From G963665975 sp963665975 (GTDB lineage: Bacteria; Bacteroidota; Rhodothermia; Rhodothermales; Bin80), in the NCBI GenBank assembly GCA_963665975.1, contig OY762508.1:1178001-1242000 (forward strand): a stretch of 64,000 nucleotides of DNA, given 5' to 3'. A program made the translations under genes and the position numbers. Position 1 is the stretch's first letter. The number at the start of each line of letters is the position of its first letter. Below, in pieces: positions 27,837-36,922 of the stretch. The notes below the pieces were generated by a model. It saw nothing but the letters and a program-made list of their open reading frames with translations, was not told the origin of the DNA and did no database searches.

Positions 27837-29235
27837 GTGGGTTGCTGTCGCCCAGCGGCTACAGCTCAATGCCTTGCAGCGCGCCTTGAAAACGCTGGAG
27901 AGCGACGTAGACGCACTCGAATCGGAGTCCGCCCGGCAGTCGGCCGAGCTGTCACGTCTGGAAGAGAAGATCACGCAACTGCACGCCAACGCCGATTTGG
28001 CGCGCCCGCGGGCCGAGGGGCGCGCCGCCGCCGACAATGACCACCACGTTCCGTCTAGCCATTTCGTGCCGCCAAAGGTAGGAGGAAGCTGGGAAGCTTA
28101 CCTCCACAACATGGAGCGGTATATTGCCGATCACGGATGCGAGGTGACGCGCGATCCCCTCTCGCAGCTGATTCCGCCGCACTTGGCGAGCGACATCCGG
28201 CACCGACTCGACGCGGAGTTCACCCCTGCCCCGTGGGACCGCTGGGACGTGAGTGTTGTCGCGCTGGCGGTGTTCGTTGGCGCGATTACGGATTACCTGC
28301 TCGTCGCTACTCCCGGCGGGAATTTCAAAGGGCAACCTCAGCGTGGAAGCCAGATGACGGCATGGATGCGGGAACAATCGAAGAAGCTGGCTCCGAGGAA
28401 GGGCACCGACCACATCGAGCGCAACGCGTTTCAGGCATGGATCGCCGAACTGACCACTGCTGCTGAACGGATGGCCAAGGTCCCTTACGATGTCGTTAGC
28501 CCGAAGCTCGGGCTAACGCCGAACGCTCACCGCTTGGCCGCTCTTGGCCACGATCCACTGCTTGGCCTCCTGTTCGGGGTGCGCGACATCATCACCGGCA
28601 ACTGCACCTTCATCGATAGGTCCGGCATGTGGCGTGTCATCGACGTGCCCGGTCATGGCGGCACATCGAACGTCCTTGAGGCTATGGTGAGGGTGGTCGT
28701 CCACGGATTCTCGGATGTATTCACAGAGAAGGGCCTTCCGCCACCCTTCCTGGCCCCGTTCCAACTTGTTGGTGCGAATTCTGGATTCATCCTGAAGGAG
28801 GGGGGCGATCCGGTGTCGGTGGGAAATGTCGTGCGGTACATGTACAGCAACGGCTATGATCTTCGGCACTACGTGACAATGAAGATCTCGCCCGCGGTCG
28901 CCGAGTTCATTTTATGGGCGTACCACGGGATTCGGGCTTGCGCGGCCGGACCGATACCTAGCGAGGATGGAATCTCGGACCGACTGAAACGGGAACAGAT
29001 GCAGGCCCTGACCCATGGGTTGCTGACGTCCGCCAACATAATGAAGACTGCTCTGTACGGCTGGAACCCGATGGCAATCAACCTGGCCCAGTTCGTGACC
29101 CTTGCAAAGCGGATGTTGTCTCTGATGAAGCTCGCCGCCGAACGCGACCGACTGCTTCGTCAGCAGCTAGACGACGGATGGAAGGCTCTGCTGGCCGACG
29201 CAAGACTTCAGCGGGCACCAGCCGCCTCGGGCTGA
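27808..29235 (+). CDS. Unknown protein with N-terminal coiled coil, partner of the TerB-like gene
   Basis: 475 residues, no family recognised. Residues about 10-65 form a coiled coil (heptad-like LKTLESDVDALESES then SRLEEKITQLHANA). The rest is a globular helical region with hydrophobic segments VVALAVFVGAITDYLLVA and AVAEFILWAYHGIRACA, and a conserved-looking LGHDPLLGLLFG followed by DRSGMWRVI that could be an active or metal site. The ATG at 27808 gives a 29-base overlap with the preceding gene; a TTG at 27796 lies closer to AAGGAG and is an alternative. The overlap shows that the two proteins are made together. The unit ends at an IS3 remnant. Function unknown; defence or toxin activity is a guess from context. 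Confidence 0.65.
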   Translation: MNNSTQKEAEWVAVAQRLQLNALQRALKTLESDVDALESESARQSAELSRLEEKITQLHANADLARPRAEGRAAADNDHHVPSSHFVPPKVGGSWEAYLHNMERYIADHGCEVTRDPLSQLIPPHLASDIRHRLDAEFTPAPWDRWDVSVVALAVFVGAITDYLLVATPGGNFKGQPQRGSQMTAWMREQSKKLAPRKGTDHIERNAFQAWIAELTTAAERMAKVPYDVVSPKLGLTPNAHRLAALGHDPLLGLLFGVRDIITGNCTFIDRSGMWRVIDVPGHGGTSNVLEAMVRVVVHGFSDVFTEKGLPPPFLAPFQLVGANSGFILKEGGDPVSVGNVVRYMYSNGYDLRHYVTMKISPAVAEFILWAYHGIRACAAGPIPSEDGISDRLKREQMQALTHGLLTSANIMKTALYGWNPMAINLAQFVTLAKRMLSLMKLAAERDRLLRQQLDDGWKALLADARLQRAPAASG

Positions 29236-29247
29236 CCTACTAGACGC

Positions 29248-29340
29248 GAAATCCCGGAAGAGCGACCCCGGACTACGACCGTCACGCAAGAGCGCGACGA
29301 TCTGCTCTTTGTACTCGGGCCGAATCGCCCGCCTCCTCTT
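29248..29340 (-). pseudogene. IS3-family transposase OrfA remnant
   Basis: The minus strand encodes KRRRAIRPEYKEQIVAL then RDGRSPGSLFRDF, the N-terminal part of the OrfA helix-turn-helix protein of IS3-type elements. A ribosome binding site (AAGAGGAGG) and start codons lie just upstream (about 29357) but in a different frame, so the fragment is frameshifted as well as truncated after about 31 codons. No OrfB or terminal repeats are seen. It separates the TerB-like unit from the TIR unit. Confidence 0.75.
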
Positions 29341-29515
29341 CCATCCATGGCATACCTCCTCTTGGTTGACCCAAATAAGAGGTATCCGTGAGTGTGGGGG
29401 AACTCCATCCACGCGTCAACGACCTCTGCCAAGGCCATTCCGCCCAAAGGCCATCAACGTCATTTCCGCCGAATCAGATCCTACTAAGAAACCCTCATGC
29501 TCTTGCTAGCACGAA

Positions 29516-30436
29516 TTAAGATGAACCGCGTTTCTGGGTCTGGTCTCCCGACCCGCGGAGATTCGCAACTTTGCAAAGCAAATCAAACCAAAAGGGCGCG
29601 CCCAGGCTGATAGCAGCTACTGTGATGAACCAACCTAAAATGGTCTTGAGCCAGTCACGACAGCTACTCGGGGATGTGCTCCAGCCTATCGGGAATACCT
29701 TTAGGTTCTCTATATCGTACGCCTCAATTTCCGATAGTTCAAAAGATTGTGCGGTAGTCTGAACCTGTGCAGCTATCTGTGTCCGCAATGCGTCGTTGCG
29801 CCAAAGCTCTTCGGCCAAGTGAATCGAGCTACCATTAATCAATAGGACGACACTACTTGCAATAAGTAAAATGATCAGCTTTACCCTACGTTTGTACCAT
29901 CCAGAAACTCTGGACATTCCTTCGTCAAACCAAGCAGCGAGGCTAACTTTTAATCCATTGATGGTCCCGTCTCCTTCTTTGATGAGCGTACTTATGATTT
30001 CTTTCAATCCGTGTTCGTCGGGAAGTCTGCTAACGAACGCCTGGGCTTCTTCGGCGGTGAGGGCAGCATTTGAATCCCTAGCGCTTTCCTTTTCGACTAC
30101 TTCTAGTAACACAGTGGCGAGTGTTTCAGAAGCAAGGTAGGACGGTAACTTGCGTTCTTGTGACAGATTCTTAATGAGCGGATGATCGTAGATCTCCTTC
30201 GCACACGATTTGCCGATCAGATTACGTACACCAGACAAAAGGTTCTTCGAGCGCAATCCGAAAATGCTGGCTATCCACTCTTGAATTGCCGACGTTACGA
30301 GGCTGAGTACTACATAGAAAAAGATCAATCCAAGGCCGACATCAATTGCAGGATGGTCTAACATTACGACAGAAACGTTTTGTGAGGTGGCTTCTGAACT
30401 GGATTCACCGCTCCCGGTCAATTTCCTGGACAACAC
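29516..30436 (-). CDS. Membrane protein paired with the TIR gene
   Basis: 306 residues. Three hydrophobic helices: about 30-55 (AIDVGLGLIFFYVVLSLV then SAIQEWIASIFGLRSKNL), 185-205 (LIILLIASSVVLLI) and 255-285 (TILGWFITVAAISLGAPFW then FDLLCKVANLRG). The EWIA...LRSKNL segment after the first helix and the SLGAPFWFDLL segment at the last are the hallmarks of a widespread family of unknown function. GTG at 30436 overlaps the TIR gene by 32 bases; TTG at 30433 has better spacing to GGAGGT, and an internal ATG at 30364 is possible. It is probably the membrane partner or effector of the TIR protein, by inference from the overlap. Confidence 0.7.
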   Translation of the reverse strand: MLSRKLTGSGESSSEATSQNVSVVMLDHPAIDVGLGLIFFYVVLSLVTSAIQEWIASIFGLRSKNLLSGVRNLIGKSCAKEIYDHPLIKNLSQERKLPSYLASETLATVLLEVVEKESARDSNAALTAEEAQAFVSRLPDEHGLKEIISTLIKEGDGTINGLKVSLAAWFDEGMSRVSGWYKRRVKLIILLIASSVVLLINGSSIHLAEELWRNDALRTQIAAQVQTTAQSFELSEIEAYDIENLKVFPIGWSTSPSSCRDWLKTILGWFITVAAISLGAPFWFDLLCKVANLRGSGDQTQKRGSS

Positions 30437-31370
30437 TCACCTCCGCCTGCTGAAGAAACGTCCTCCATAGGTATTCAGCGGCGGTCTCAGGAGAAAAGCG
30501 ATCATCATGTTGTCCGGAGCTCATTATGATTGGGTCTAGGAAAAGCTCATAGTCATCAGCTTCAATGTTAAACATTCCATTAGCGGCGTTGTTAGGAGCA
30601 TTCTCCGTAAATGAATAATATATGTCACCTATATCAAAGAACTGTTTTCGGCTATGAACCGTGATGTGGGCTGTAGCACGCGTACGTGTACGGTTGATGA
30701 TCGTGCATGTGAACGAGAAGCGCGAAATTGAAACGAAGCGTCCTTTCAATTCCGTGATATTCTGAATTTCAGCGATCGCTTCCCTAAAGTATTCCCGAAT
30801 TATAGCAAATGCAGCCTCGCAAAACTCGCTGCGATCTACTTCATCAAAAGTGCGCTTTATACGATACAAGGAACCTCCCGACCGGACTGTGTCGGACACG
30901 GTTCCACCCGCAGGGATTTCAACGGCTTGCGGCTCACGCACGGCATCCAACACGCGACGCAAACCACGCACGACATCATGATATGCCGCTTCTTGGTTCG
31001 CCCACTCGCTGATGGCTTTGCCATCCCTGGGAAGGGCATTGAGATTTCTAAGCTCGGTGGACGCCCAGTCGCAGGGCTCGACAATGATTGGAATGATTCT
31101 CGCCTCGCCCGAGCGATGACGCTCAAAGGCATATTCCATCTCACGCTCTATGCAGTAATCTGAGGCCAGAAAATCGGGACTTACTAACAACAAAATTAAA
31201 CTAGACGCTTCAAGTTGCAAGAGAATTTCCGAATCGATCTGTCCGCCAGGCAAGATTTTGCGATCGAACCAAGCATCGATACGGCTTTCGCGGCGAAGAA
31301 CGGCCAAATGGGTGTGTAGCCGTTCAAGAGCCTTTTCGTCCTTGTGGGAGTACGAAATAAATGTCTTCAT
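30405..31370 (-). CDS. TIR-domain protein
   Basis: 321 residues from the ATG at 31370 (MKTFISYSHKDE). Residues 1-140 are a TIR domain: FISYSHKD in strand A, DAWFDRKILPGGQ, LLLVSPDFLASDYCIEREM with the glutamate at about residue 75 in the position of the NADase catalytic residue, and RIIPIIVEPCDW. Bacterial TIR domains commonly cleave or modify NAD+ in phage defence. Residues about 160-321 form an unrecognised domain with beta strands (VSISRFSFTCTI then ATAHITVHSRKQFF). The overlapping downstream membrane gene suggests a two-component unit. Whether this is defence or another TIR role is not shown by the sequence. Confidence 0.85.
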   Translation of the reverse strand: MKTFISYSHKDEKALERLHTHLAVLRRESRIDAWFDRKILPGGQIDSEILLQLEASSLILLLVSPDFLASDYCIEREMEYAFERHRSGEARIIPIIVEPCDWASTELRNLNALPRDGKAISEWANQEAAYHDVVRGLRRVLDAVREPQAVEIPAGGTVSDTVRSGGSLYRIKRTFDEVDRSEFCEAAFAIIREYFREAIAEIQNITELKGRFVSISRFSFTCTIINRTRTRATAHITVHSRKQFFDIGDIYYSFTENAPNNAANGMFNIEADDYELFLDPIIMSSGQHDDRFSPETAAEYLWRTFLQQAEVSVVQEIDRER

Positions 31371-31652
31371 TGACCAAATCATCGACTAATCCAGGAGATC
31401 CTCTAACCTCGGAATTAAGTTATTGGTTTCATGTAGCGTATTGGATTTATCGCACGGTGGCGCCGTGTTCCCGCTCGCATGACCTATTCCCCAATCCAAG
31501 AATCTCTTTGCGAACCTACTTGACCGCGAAGATCAGAGCCTTCAACAGAGATATCAACTGCAAGCATTTGAGATCCGAATTCGCCCATCGCTCCTGCGAG
31601 ACATTGGATGTTGCCTAGATGGGCCTATTAGACAGTTGTGTTCTTAGATTTC

Positions 31653-31662
31653 ATAGTAGGGC
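31653..31662 (+). repeat. Left subterminal inverted repeat of the IS110-family element
   Basis: ATAGTAGGGC, exact inverse complement of 33142-33151. Confidence 0.65.
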
Positions 31663-31704
31663 TGCCTCGGTTGGGCGAGCTAGCTAGCTTAGCTTGTTAC
31701 CATT

Positions 31705-32862
31705 ATGAACGCAAACCGGAACAGTCCCATGCAAACACACCCTCCACCCTCCACTTTCACATCACCGCTGTTTATCGGCATGGATGTGCACAAAGCGACC
31801 ATAGCGGTCTGTGTGTACAACGACGATACAGGCGAGATCATCGACGAGAGGCAATTGCCGAACGATTTGCCAAAGATCCGCAAGTATATGGATCGTGTGC
31901 GAAAGCAGCACGGCGAGCCGCAATGTTGCTATGAAGCATCGTCGTGTGGATTTGTGCTGTATCGCGCCTTACGCGCGATGGATGTGCAGTGTGCGGTGAT
32001 TGCGCCGTCGTCGATTCCGAGGCGGTCTGGTGACCGAGTCAAGACAGATCGCCGGGACGCCAGGAAGCTGGCGACGCTATATGCTGCGGGGTTATTGACC
32101 CCGGTTACGGTGCCGGACGAGGAACGGGAGGCTGTGCTGGCGCTGGTGCGTTGCCGGGCAGATCTGGTTGACACCCTGACGCGGACCAAACAGCGGGCGT
32201 TGTTCTTCGTCCAGGCTCGGGGGTACCGTTACACCGGCGGCAGCCACTGGACCGGCGCCTTCCGAGCGTGGATCGCCGCGTTACCGTTATCCACGGTGGA
32301 TCAGTGCACGCAGCACGCGTATCTGCACAAGATCGCGTATCTGGAACAGGAAGTACGCAGGATCGAGGATCTGTTGGTGCACCAGGCCCAGAGCGCTCGC
32401 TACCGGGACACGATCAACGTGCTGATGGCCTTCCGGGGCATTGCACTGGTTACCGCACTGACGCTGGCGTGCGAACTTGGAGACATCCGACGGTTTGCGC
32501 ATCCGCGCCAGTTGATGGCCTATCTGGGCTTGGTGCCGAGCGAGCATAGCTCGGGCGATCGTGTTAAGCGGGGAGGCATTACCAAGACGGGCAACTCGCA
32601 TGCCCGAAAGGCCTTGGTATCGGCAGCGTGGAAGTATGCGGCAGCACCCCGTTACAGCGCAGCACTACGAGACCGGCAACAGGGTGTCTCGGCTGAGATC
32701 GTTCGGATTGCCTGGAAAGCCCAGTGTCGTTTGCACAAGCGCTTTCGCAAACTGATTCATACCAAGTCGCGGTGTGTGGCCAACGTAGCGGTGGCGCGTG
32801 AACTGGCGGGTTTTCTGTGGGATGCTATGCAAACACACACACAGGTGGCAAAGGCTGCCTGA
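31705..32862 (+). CDS. IS110-family transposase (DEDD recombinase)
   Basis: 385 residues. The RuvC-like N-terminal domain carries the DEDD residues: Asp27 in IGMDVHK, Glu77 in CCYEAS, and Asp115/Asp118 in KTDRRDARKLA. The C-terminal transposase domain has AFRGIALVTALTLACELGD, RQLMAYLGLVPSEHSSG, and KRGGITKTGNSHARKALV with the serine region used in catalysis. The protein is full length with no frameshift, so the element may be active. An ATG at 31729 is an alternative start. Relatives use a bridge RNA encoded in a non-coding flank to choose target and donor sites. Confidence 0.92.
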   Translation: MNANRNSPMQTHPPPSTFTSPLFIGMDVHKATIAVCVYNDDTGEIIDERQLPNDLPKIRKYMDRVRKQHGEPQCCYEASSCGFVLYRALRAMDVQCAVIAPSSIPRRSGDRVKTDRRDARKLATLYAAGLLTPVTVPDEEREAVLALVRCRADLVDTLTRTKQRALFFVQARGYRYTGGSHWTGAFRAWIAALPLSTVDQCTQHAYLHKIAYLEQEVRRIEDLLVHQAQSARYRDTINVLMAFRGIALVTALTLACELGDIRRFAHPRQLMAYLGLVPSEHSSGDRVKRGGITKTGNSHARKALVSAAWKYAAAPRYSAALRDRQQGVSAEIVRIAWKAQCRLHKRFRKLIHTKSRCVANVAVARELAGFLWDAMQTHTQVAKAA

Positions 32863-33141
32863 TTCGTATCTTACCGTTACACTGACCTATGGAGAAGCGA
32901 TCTGGCACGGATGGAGAACCCACGAACGTACCTTGCGATAGCCTGGCATCTCGCCGGTGAACTCGCGTCCTTAGATAGTGGCGTTCGGGAATCCGAAATC
33001 ATGCGTTATGGTCTGGCGTAATCCAGGCTTAGCACGCGAATACCAGAGTGATTTACCGTCGAAGCCGCCAGGTCGCTTCTCCACAGGTCAAAACACGAGA
33101 ACCTTCATGTAAGCCTCAGCCTCAGCCTCACTTCAAATAGT
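32863..33141 (+). other. Non-coding 3' flank of the IS element, candidate bridge-RNA region
   Basis: 279 bases between the transposase stop and the right inverted repeat contain no frame worth calling. In IS1111-type elements this flank encodes the bridge RNA. It includes a GCCTCA direct repeat near 33113-33130. I did not fold it, so the RNA itself is not demonstrated. Confidence 0.4.
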
Positions 33142-33151
33142 GCCCTACTAT
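33142..33151 (-). repeat. Right subterminal inverted repeat of the IS110-family element
   Basis: GCCCTACTAT, exact inverse complement of 31653-31662. Confidence 0.65.
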
Positions 33152-34044
33152 ACCAGGTACGACTCATCCGTACGCAAGGATTTGTTTTCTGGTCTTTATT
33201 GATATCCGATTAGTCCGTGCGCTGGCTTGCTTGCAGCGACCCTCGTTCAGGTCGATGAGCATCCGATACCCCGAATCACACTTGACCAGCGCACCTCCGC
33301 CATAACATATACCTTGACTACTGCATATCGCTGGACATTGAGATCAGGAAAGCCACCGGCGTTCGCGCCATTGCCGCACTGCGTCCCGATACTACCGAAT
33401 ACGGAGGCTTGCTTATATTTGAGCACCCTCTCCTTTATCGTGCGTCTACGTCTCTCCGCAAACCGACAAATCGTGTCTCACGCCGTCCCAATCGTATTGC
33501 TTCGAAGGGCCAGCGTCCTCGGAAAGCTCCTTCAAGTCCTCCATGTCCTCAACTGCATCACGAAGTATGTCCACCAATCGTGGTACGGTCAGCGCACCAT
33601 CACCTACGAGATCCCTGATTTCGCAATTCGCCCAATCAGGGAGAGCCTCGCCCTTAATGACAAAATGAATGTCCTTGCAACTTGATTGCGGCTTCATGAG
33701 AACCGTGTCTGATTTCCCGGAATTGTCTGTACTCACCGAGACTTGGCATACCCGTATCAAATGGGTGTAGCACCCCGTCTAGACGTAACAGTGTCAGCGG
33801 TTTCTCTGGTCGCCGCCGTGTCTGTTGCGGAATCGATGCTGTACTCGTTCGATCCCTTTAGGAGATTGCGCATGTGCTTATACACCATTACATCGGTGTT
33901 GAGCTAAAGTCAGTTGTATTTAGTCGCAAGTCTTATCCCTTAGTTTTTTCACCTCCTCCATATTTGCGAGGCACTGCGAAGAGCTTCCAAGGTCGATCCA
34001 TTCTGTTCACGAACAACTGTTTGTCGTCATGGTAGGCGTGACCA
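33152..34044. other. Sparse region between the IS element and the first nhaC remnant
   Basis: About 900 bases holding at most one small gene (33446-33760, minus, listed separately). The rest has no coding signal, tRNA or clear repeat. A plus-strand frame (33227-33685) overlaps the candidate gene and looks like its shadow. Confidence 0.5.
33446..33760 (-). CDS. Hypothetical small acidic protein
   Basis: 104 residues, not recognised. The composition is protein-like: an acidic helical segment (LVDILRDAVEDMEDLKELS) follows a mixed N-terminal part. There is no clear ribosome binding site, and the region around it is full of decayed sequence, so it may be a chance frame or a remnant. Confidence 0.35.
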   Translation of the reverse strand: MIRVCQVSVSTDNSGKSDTVLMKPQSSCKDIHFVIKGEALPDWANCEIRDLVGDGALTVPRLVDILRDAVEDMEDLKELSEDAGPSKQYDWDGVRHDLSVCGET

Positions 34045-34972
34045 CTTCCACGGCATCAATATCGTCAACGGTCTTCCATTACCCAACAGCATGAACTGCT
34101 ACCTGCGGAAGAGCACGCGTACAATCATCCTTGGACAGCGGAACGATCGGGCAGCCATAAATCCCATAGATCACGGACTCAATCGGATCCAGTCAGTTGA
34201 AGACGGTTAGGACATGTACGCACCGCGGTGCCCAGTGTCTTCGCTTTGAATCGCCGTGCGTACTCCATGCCATTAGCGAGACGCATTACGTTTCCGGATC
34301 CTCCAATACGCTCATGAGATTCTGGGAAGCCAGCCTGCGATTCTGAGAATTCGCACAAAACATCCAATCGGGACCACGATCGCAATGTATTCGTTGCCTG
34401 CAATTGACGTTCATCCCGATGCTCGCCATACCGTCCCGCCTGATCTGATCGTCCAACTGCGTGTTCCCGGTCGCCGCCGTGAACGTCCCGAACATCGCCA
34501 TCCAGAAGCCTTTGATCAGCGCCACCCACCGAGGCAGCGTCGTCTCTCCGACATACCCCAACACCACGTCCTGATGAAAGACGATTGCGAAGACCCCTCC
34601 CAATAACGCACCAAACAACAGGGCCGGAAATGCCAGTATCTTCTTATAGATGACAAACAGGACGGCCGCAAGCGGCAGTAGCAAGTGCCAGCCAATGTTG
34701 AAACTGCTACTGAGCGCATCCAGCATGACCTGCAAGTTGCCACCCTCGCTCGGCGCCGCGCCGAACAACCCCAACAGCGTAAAGCAGGTCAGCGCAATCA
34801 GGATGCTCGGCACGGTCGTCCACAGAATGTGACGAATGTGCGTGAACAGATCGCTCCCAACCATCGCCGGAGCAAGGTTGGTCGTATCAGAAAGCGGCGA
34901 CAGCTTATCTCCGAAATATGCCCCCGAAATAATCGCCCCCGCCGTTATCCCCAAATGCAGCCCCATCGCTGG
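34045..34972 (-). pseudogene. nhaC remnant A (5'-truncated, internally deleted)
   Basis: On the minus strand, 34972 to about 34440 translates as an almost unchanged middle part of NhaC (GLHLGITAGAIISGAYFGDK through TTLPRWVALIKGFW), matching intact nhaC at 38627-40108. The first about 155 codons are absent. Near 34430 a deletion removes about 180 bases, and the remainder down to about 34100 is a strongly degraded copy of the C-terminal coding region; similarity continues a short way into the DNA downstream of nhaC (CACGGCA...CAACG near 34049-34070). It is in the same orientation as the intact gene. Not functional. Confidence 0.88.
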
Positions 34973-35145
34973 ATTGCTAACACCGTGTGCATTCACATCG
35001 GAGTCTTGGATCTATATCCCGAAGACATCCGCAGATAGCCTACCCACAAAATCAGGAGGCGTTCAACAGAGTCCCCGGCGCGTGAATGTGGGGCTCCCAC
35101 CTGCGCCACTGCGATCCACTATTCAGAAATCCGACCGGCTTTTCC

Positions 35146-36744
35146 TCACTCAATTTCCAGCCCCTTATCGTCTGAAAACAAATCGCGATAGGCGGCCTCT
35201 ACACGATCTGTTTCGACATCACTTAGTGCGGCAAACTCTTTCCCGCGCGCTCGAGCCGAGAGCTGTCCATTGTTTTGATTGAGGAAGCGAAAAAGCAAAT
35301 CGATTGTGCGATTCGGCATGTCAATCATATTCTCGACAGTAGCACGAAACCGGTCATACCTGCGCAGGAATTCAGTCTCATATGGCAGATCCTCATCAAT
35401 AGTCTTTTGAACGCAGCTGTAGAGAAATTCAGCATGCGGCGTCGCATCGAAGAAACGATAGAAATCGCCCGTATCGTTGGTCACCTCGACATTGAATCCG
35501 TCGGTTGGCCGCCATTCGATAAGTGGGATGAGTCGCTCCGAGTAGCTCTCCAGAACGTCCCGATACTCGTCAATCCGTTCCAGGATGGCCGATGAGATGG
35601 GGAACACTACGCCAGGCGGGTTGAACCCGCGCTGCGCCAGAACATGATGAATCAGATAGCGGTGCAGTCGACCATTCCCGTCTTCGAATGGATGAATATA
35701 GACAAACCCAAACGCTAGAACAGCCGCCGCTAACACCGGATCTATTGAGTGCGCATGGGTACGTGCGAAAGCGACCATTCCGGCGATCAGCACGTCGAGG
35801 TCCTCGTGTCGCGCGCTGATATGGTCGGGCAGGGGCATTCCGCTCTCGCGATCATGGGATCCGACAAATCCTCCTTCCTGGCGAAAACCGAGTTTGATAA
35901 AGCGTTTGTCGCCGATGACAATTTGCTGGAGACGGAGCAGCTCGTTCTGGTCGAGCTCAAGTTGCCCAGCCTCTCCAATGGCGCGACCCCAACGCTGGAT
36001 GCGATCCTGAGGCGGACGCTCGCCCTCGATCGCGTAGCTCGACCGTGAATCCTTCAGGAGCAGAAAAGCAGCGGTCCTTGCCAGGAGATCGCGGGGTACT
36101 TTGTCAACGATTTCCCGCGCCCTTCCGGCAAGATTCAGTTCACAGATTACCTGCAGTCCCGCTGTGCGGAAAACAAGCGGACAGAAGTCAGATGTGCCTG
36201 GCAGATTGTCCCGGACGCGGTGACGCGAAGAATTGGTACCTTCAGTCCCAAACTGGAGCCGGTCGTCGAGGACAGATACATAGCGTCCACCTTCTGCGTC
36301 GGGAATATCAAGTTCGTCACCGGTCAACCATTCATAGAGAAACCAGACTCTGCGGGCATAGCTGCCCGTCGGCACGTCATGCACCCAGGCCGTGATTGGG
36401 TCCGATCCGGTTGCAAGAAAGAGGCGCTTGATAACCGCAAGGTCAAGCCCCTCATACTTGAGCGCGAAAGTTAGATGGCCACGCAGAGACGCTTGTGGCT
36501 GGTGACGGGGTGACATGATCAGCCAGGTGTCGGTGTTGATGCCACGATGGCGTTTGCCTGTTGCCGCAAGCCTGATTGGCACAGGCACCTCCAGGCCATA
36601 GGCATCAATCAGCGCACCATAGCCGGCCGGTATGGCATACTCAGGTACCTGTCTTTGGTGAAATACGTTCACTGGCCCTGAAAATTGGATATCTCCCGGT
36701 GGATTGCTGATTTTTGATTCCTCGCTCTGAAATCTGTTCAGCAT
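35146..36744 (-). CDS. Class II Fic-family protein (putative AMP transferase)
   Basis: 532 residues. The core Fic motif HPFEDGNGRLHR (about residue 351) supplies the catalytic histidine and phosphate-binding loop. An inhibitory-helix motif SYAIEG (about residues 236-241) lies before it, which defines class II Fic proteins that autoinhibit through the glutamate. The N-terminal about 200 residues include a Fic_N-like part, and the C-terminus (about 440-530) looks like a small helical, possibly winged-helix domain. Fic enzymes transfer AMP or related groups to target proteins; the target is unknown. ATG at 36744 is preferred over TTG at 36750. The gene sits alone between two nhaC remnants, so it is cargo. 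Confidence 0.88.
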   Translation of the reverse strand: MLNRFQSEESKISNPPGDIQFSGPVNVFHQRQVPEYAIPAGYGALIDAYGLEVPVPIRLAATGKRHRGINTDTWLIMSPRHQPQASLRGHLTFALKYEGLDLAVIKRLFLATGSDPITAWVHDVPTGSYARRVWFLYEWLTGDELDIPDAEGGRYVSVLDDRLQFGTEGTNSSRHRVRDNLPGTSDFCPLVFRTAGLQVICELNLAGRAREIVDKVPRDLLARTAAFLLLKDSRSSYAIEGERPPQDRIQRWGRAIGEAGQLELDQNELLRLQQIVIGDKRFIKLGFRQEGGFVGSHDRESGMPLPDHISARHEDLDVLIAGMVAFARTHAHSIDPVLAAAVLAFGFVYIHPFEDGNGRLHRYLIHHVLAQRGFNPPGVVFPISSAILERIDEYRDVLESYSERLIPLIEWRPTDGFNVEVTNDTGDFYRFFDATPHAEFLYSCVQKTIDEDLPYETEFLRRYDRFRATVENMIDMPNRTIDLLFRFLNQNNGQLSARARGKEFAALSDVETDRVEAAYRDLFSDDKGLEIE

Positions 36745-36922
36745 GGCCAATATCTCTGAAAAACGTTCTTGTCACATGAATTTTGATTCTAAAACAGAGA
36801 TGTTGTGAAAAAGTTGTCTCATTCCGCAACCACGGCAGCGTGCTTCGACCATATCGGCCCGACAATCCGGATCAAACGAGGAGCATGCCTGATCGAAAAT
36901 GACCTGCACGCAGTGCACCAGC
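36745..36922. other. Spacer between fic and nhaC remnant B
   Basis: 178 bases without a recognisable feature; it should contain the fic promoter. Confidence 0.4.

Larger units (their letters stand above)
31653..33151 (+). mobile_element. IS110-family element, IS1111-like
   Basis: About 1.5 kb bounded by a 10-base inverted repeat (ATAGTAGGGC at 31653-31662 and its complement at 33142-33151). It contains one intact DEDD transposase, a short upstream flank and a 289-base non-coding 3' flank. Subterminal inverted repeats and a long downstream flank are features of the IS1111 subgroup; the exact outer ends cannot be fixed without an empty site. Confidence 0.7.

Noticed and set aside
33285..33305. 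Short match to the end of nhaC (ACCTCCGCCATAAC)
   Set aside because: Only 14 bases match and the flanks do not; it may be chance and is too short to call a third nhaC remnant.
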